Shown one piece after another: positions 6,450-9,963 of a DNA stretch of 9,963 bases. The stretch spans positions 1-9,963 of the forward strand of contig JAFAFN010000117.1 in the NCBI GenBank assembly GCA_023423475.1, in the 5' to 3' direction. The notes below the pieces were generated by a model. It was not told the DNA's origin and did not search any database. It saw only the letters and a list, made by a program, of their open reading frames with translations. Within the stretch, counting starts at the first letter, position 1, and the number at the start of each line of letters is the position of its first letter. A program made the position numbers and the translations under genes. Origin of the DNA: Actinomycetes bacterium (GTDB taxonomy: Bacteria > Actinomycetota > Acidimicrobiia > Acidimicrobiales > Microtrichaceae).

Positions 6450-7778
6450 GTGGCCGTCAGCGTGATCCACGTCGTCGGGCTCGGCCCCGGCGACGCCGAC
6501 CTGGTCACCGCCGGCACCCTCGAGCTCATCGCGGCGCACCCGCGCCGGTACCTCCGCACCGACTGGCACCCGGCCGCGTCGGTCGTCCCGGACGCGACCA
6601 CCTTCGACCACCTCTACGAGGGCGCCGACACCTTCGACGAGGTCTACCGGGCCATCGTCGACGCACTGGTCCTCGCCACGAGCACGGGCGACGACGTGCT
6701 CTACGCGGTGCCCGGATCCCCGGTGGTCGCCGAGCACACCGTCGAGCTGCTGCTCGACGACCCCCGAGCCCGTGTCGTGGTGCACCCGGCCCTGTCGTTC
6801 CTCGACCTCACCTGGGTGCGCCTCGGGGTCGATCCCGCCGAGCTCGGCGTGCGGGTCGTGGACGGCCACCGCTTCGAGACCGAGGCGGCGGGGGAGCGGG
6901 GCCCGCTGCTCGTCGCCCAGTGCCACGACCGGTTCGTGCTGTCCGACATCAAGCTGAGCGTCGAGGACCCGGGCGACGCCACCGTCACGCTGCTGCAGCG
7001 ACTCGGCCTGCCCGATGAGGTCGTGCTCGAGGTGCCCTGGTCCGAGATGGACCGTGCGGTGGAACCCGACCACCTGACCTCGTTGTGGATCCCGTCGCTG
7101 CCCCCGACGCCCGCCCGACGGATCGCCGCGCTCGACGCGACGATGCACCTGCTGCGCGACGAGGACCCGTGGAAGGCCGAGCAGACCCACGACTCGCTCA
7201 AGAAGTACCTGCTCGAGGAGTCCTACGAGGTGTTCGAGGCGATCGACGCCTACGACCCCGACACGGGCGAGGGCGCCGACGAGCTGTGCTCCGAGCTGGG
7301 CGACCTGCTCTACCAGGTGGTCTTCCACGCCGCGATCGCCGAGGAGGCCGGCTGGTTCGACCTCGGTGACGTCGCTGCCGCGATCCACGACAAGCTGGTG
7401 CGTCGCCATCCGCACGTCTTCGCGGCGAGCGACGCCGAGGCACCGTCGATCGACGAGCTGATCACCGGCTGGGAGCACGACAAGCGCGCCGAGCTGGGTC
7501 GGGCATCGGTGCTCGACGGCATCCCCGCGGCGCTGCCCGCACTGGCACGCGCGCTCAAGGTGGTGCGCAAGGCCGCCGCGCTGGACATCGCCACGTCGCC
7601 GGACCAGGACGGCCCGGCCGACGACGTCACGGCGATCGGGGACCGGCTCTACGAGCTGGTCGAGGCCGCCCAGGACGCCGGGGTCGACCCGGAGGACGCA
7701 CTGCGACGAGCGACCGACCGTCGCATGGCGCAGGTGCGACGACACGAGGGTCGCCGACCCGAGCACCCGCCGACCTGA
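6450..7778 (+). CDS. mazG: Tetrapyrrole-methylase-like / MazG nucleotide pyrophosphohydrolase fusion (YabN type)
   Basis: This 442-residue protein joins two domains. Residues 1 to about 220 resemble SAM-dependent tetrapyrrole methylases: VVGLGPGDADLVT (8-20) and, later, YAVPGSPVVAEHTVELLL. Residues about 235-345 are a MazG domain: PWKAEQTHDSLKKYLLEE from Pro240, the metal-binding EExxE (Glu256, Glu257, Glu260) and ExxD (Glu282, Asp285), then KLVRRHPHVF; GWEHDKRAELG follows. MazG proteins hydrolyse nucleoside triphosphates to monophosphates and pyrophosphate, clearing aberrant nucleotides; the substrate of the methylase-like half is unknown. Bacillus YabN has the same fusion and also lies downstream of mfd. 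About 75 residues follow the MazG core, room for a degenerate second MazG repeat. The GTG start lies one base after the lipoprotein stop with no clear Shine-Dalgarno; GTG 6462 is an alternative. A hairpin follows the stop. Confidence 0.93.
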   Translation: MAVSVIHVVGLGPGDADLVTAGTLELIAAHPRRYLRTDWHPAASVVPDATTFDHLYEGADTFDEVYRAIVDALVLATSTGDDVLYAVPGSPVVAEHTVELLLDDPRARVVVHPALSFLDLTWVRLGVDPAELGVRVVDGHRFETEAAGERGPLLVAQCHDRFVLSDIKLSVEDPGDATVTLLQRLGLPDEVVLEVPWSEMDRAVEPDHLTSLWIPSLPPTPARRIAALDATMHLLRDEDPWKAEQTHDSLKKYLLEESYEVFEAIDAYDPDTGEGADELCSELGDLLYQVVFHAAIAEEAGWFDLGDVAAAIHDKLVRRHPHVFAASDAEAPSIDELITGWEHDKRAELGRASVLDGIPAALPALARALKVVRKAAALDIATSPDQDGPADDVTAIGDRLYELVEAAQDAGVDPEDALRRATDRRMAQVRRHEGRRPEHPPT

Positions 7779-7801
7779 GGCTCGAGATGAGCGCTCGGGC
7801 C
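7779..7801 (+). terminator. Hairpin directly after the mazG stop codon
   Basis: GGCTCGAG (7779-7786) pairs with CTCGGGCC (7794-7801) in an 8-bp stem with one U-G pair and a 7-base loop (ATGAGCG). It starts on the base after the TGA and ends 8 bases before the ino1 -10 box. There is no T tract, common for actinobacterial terminators, so it could end the lipoprotein-mazG transcript. It also covers the place where the ino1 -35 should be, so a role as an operator is an alternative. Confidence 0.45.
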
Positions 7802-7815
7802 AGGGGACCTAGAGT
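7787..7815 (+). promoter_or_regulatory. Candidate leaderless-type promoter of ino1
   Basis: TAGAGT (7810-7815) fits TAnnnT and, as before the lipoprotein gene, ends exactly eight bases before the ATG (7824). Seventeen bases upstream, ATGAGC (7787-7792) matches TTGACA at only three positions. No Shine-Dalgarno stands before the ATG, so a leaderless message is the simplest reading. Confidence 0.6.
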
Positions 7816-7823
7816 CCTCTGTC

Positions 7824-9128
<1,305 letters not shown>

Positions 9129-9144
9129 GCGACCCGGTCACGCC

Positions 9145-9909
9145 GTGTCGCAGCTCGGACCCACCGCGGCGACGGCCCAGCTGCGCGCCGACGCGGCGCG
9201 CATCACTGAGCTGATCGGCACGGGCCAGCTGGACGCGACGGTGCCCGACTGCCCCGGCTGGCAGCTGCGGGACCTGATCGCGCACCTCGGCACCATCCAC
9301 CGCTGGGCGGCCGAGTGCGTCCGCACGGCGCAGGAGCCGACGACGCCGTGGGCCGACATGCACCGCGATCTCCTCGACGACGAGCTGCAGGACTGGTTCG
9401 CCCGAGGTGCCGCCGAGCTGGTCGACGCGCTCGAAGCCCACTCGCCGGACGATCCGACGTGGACGCCGTTCCCGATCGACGCGCCGACGGTCTCGATCTG
9501 GATCCGACGTCAGACCCACGAGACGTCGCTGCACCGTCGCGACGCCGAGGCCGCGCTGCAACAGGTCGGGCTCGGGGTGATCCGTCCGATCGACGCGGAG
9601 CTCGCGGCGGACGGCGTCGACGAGTACCTCGGCGTCATCGTGCCGCGACTCGTCCAGCGTGACGGTCGCCGGCTGCCCTCCGGCAGCGCCCACCTGCACT
9701 GCACCGACACACCGGGTGAGTGGACCGTCGAGGTGCTCGACGGCGACTACGTCATCGACCGGAGCCACCGGAAGGGCGACGCCGCGGTGCGAGCGCCCGC
9801 CGAAGCGATGCTGCTGCAGCTCTGGGGCCGGACGGTCCCCGACGGGGCGATCGAGGTGTTCGGCGACGCCGAGGTCGCAGCCGCATGGCTCGGCATCGGC
9901 GGCAACTGA
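9145..9909 (+). CDS. Maleylpyruvate isomerase family protein (mycothiol-dependent, DinB-like fold)
   Basis: The protein (254 residues) has the signature of the TIGR03083 / MDMPI family, a DinB-like four-helix bundle followed by a small alpha/beta domain. VPDCPGWQLRDLIAHLG (33-49) carries the first metal-ligand His47, and HETSLHRRDAE carries Glu126 and His130, the E-x3-H spacing of the zinc site in Corynebacterium maleylpyruvate isomerase. The C-terminal domain (about 150-254) shows HCTDTPGEWTVEV and AEAMLLQLWGR, typical of MDMPI_C. The founding enzyme uses mycothiol to isomerise maleylpyruvate, but most family members have unknown substrates and no gentisate-pathway genes are seen here. Position just after ino1 would suit a mycothiol-related job; that is inference. 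The GTG start lies 16 bases after the ino1 stop with no clear Shine-Dalgarno, so the start is moderately certain. Confidence 0.85.
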   Translation: MSQLGPTAATAQLRADAARITELIGTGQLDATVPDCPGWQLRDLIAHLGTIHRWAAECVRTAQEPTTPWADMHRDLLDDELQDWFARGAAELVDALEAHSPDDPTWTPFPIDAPTVSIWIRRQTHETSLHRRDAEAALQQVGLGVIRPIDAELAADGVDEYLGVIVPRLVQRDGRRLPSGSAHLHCTDTPGEWTVEVLDGDYVIDRSHRKGDAAVRAPAEAMLLQLWGRTVPDGAIEVFGDAEVAAAWLGIGGN

Positions 9910-9923
9910 TCGCGCTGTCACGA

Positions 9924-9945
9924 CTGGTCGGGCGAGCCCGGTCAG
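9924..9945. terminator. Weak stem-loop after the last gene
   Basis: CTGGTCGGG (9924-9932) can pair with CCCGGTCAG (9937-9945) around a CGAG tetraloop; two of the nine pairs are U-G. No T tract is present on either strand. It lies 15 bases after the stop at 9909 and overlaps a possible minus-strand stop codon (9942-9944), a layout that would suit a shared terminator between convergent genes. Evidence is slight. Confidence 0.3.
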
Positions 9946-9963
9946 GCGAAGCGGGCCCACATG
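9942..9963 (-). CDS. Possible C-terminal tail of a convergent minus-strand gene (fragment)
   Basis: Read on the minus strand, the end of the window gives codons for M-W-A-R-F-A followed by TGA (9944-9942). Six codons cannot prove a gene. The reasons for listing it are that the + strand gene has ended, no + strand start follows, and a stem-loop lies just inside the stop. The fragment gives no hint of function. Confidence 0.2.

Noticed and set aside
5291..6601. 436-codon minus-strand open frame opposite the lipoprotein
   Set aside because: The + strand frame has a proper lipoprotein signal, a promoter and a tight operon junction, while the minus frame has no recognisable domain.
6297..7766. 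489-codon minus-strand open frame opposite the methylase/MazG fusion
   Set aside because: It is antisense to well-supported motifs on the + strand and has the same low-complexity composition; a shadow frame.

Overview
The window is very GC-rich DNA with GC-ending codons, ATG/GTG starts and almost every base coding on the + strand. Gene content and order point to a high-GC actinomycetota-like bacterium. My best guess, an inference only, is the Acidimicrobiia (Ilumatobacter-like). Support for this comes from a mycothiol-dependent-enzyme family gene, leaderless-looking starts behind TAnnnT -10 boxes, and a long-type inositol-3-phosphate synthase.

Layout, all on the + strand: the 3' end of prs (1-263); a 217-bp gap with a candidate promoter and a repeat-rich leader; rplY/ctc (481-1089); pth (1103-1735); mfd (1732-5250, overlapping pth by ATGA); a short gap with a second promoter; a lipoprotein that looks like a diverged SurA/parvulin-type foldase (5306-6448); a tetrapyrrole-methylase/MazG fusion (6450-7778); a hairpin and a third promoter; ino1 (7824-9128); and a DinB-like maleylpyruvate-isomerase-family protein (9145-9909). 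The last 54 bases hold a weak hairpin and perhaps the tail of a convergent minus-strand gene.

The first two thirds are a housekeeping neighbourhood. The order prs - ctc/rplY - pth - mfd - methylase/MazG is also found in Bacillus subtilis (prs-ctc-spoVC-mfd-yabN), so this is an old conserved block: PRPP synthesis, a 5S rRNA-binding ribosomal protein, rescue of peptidyl-tRNA, transcription-coupled repair and nucleotide-pool cleaning. The local additions are the lipoprotein between mfd and mazG, and the ino1/MDMPI pair. That pair could be linked through inositol phosphate and mycothiol, which is inference.

I see no tRNA, rRNA, CRISPR array, insertion sequence, phage gene or other sign of recent transfer. 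I do not find an obviously new multi-gene system. The features most worth a second look are the rplY leader, where one central arm can pair with five other segments; the two promoters placed exactly 8 nt before an ATG; the diverged lipoprotein; and the long-type Ino1 next to the MDMPI-family gene.
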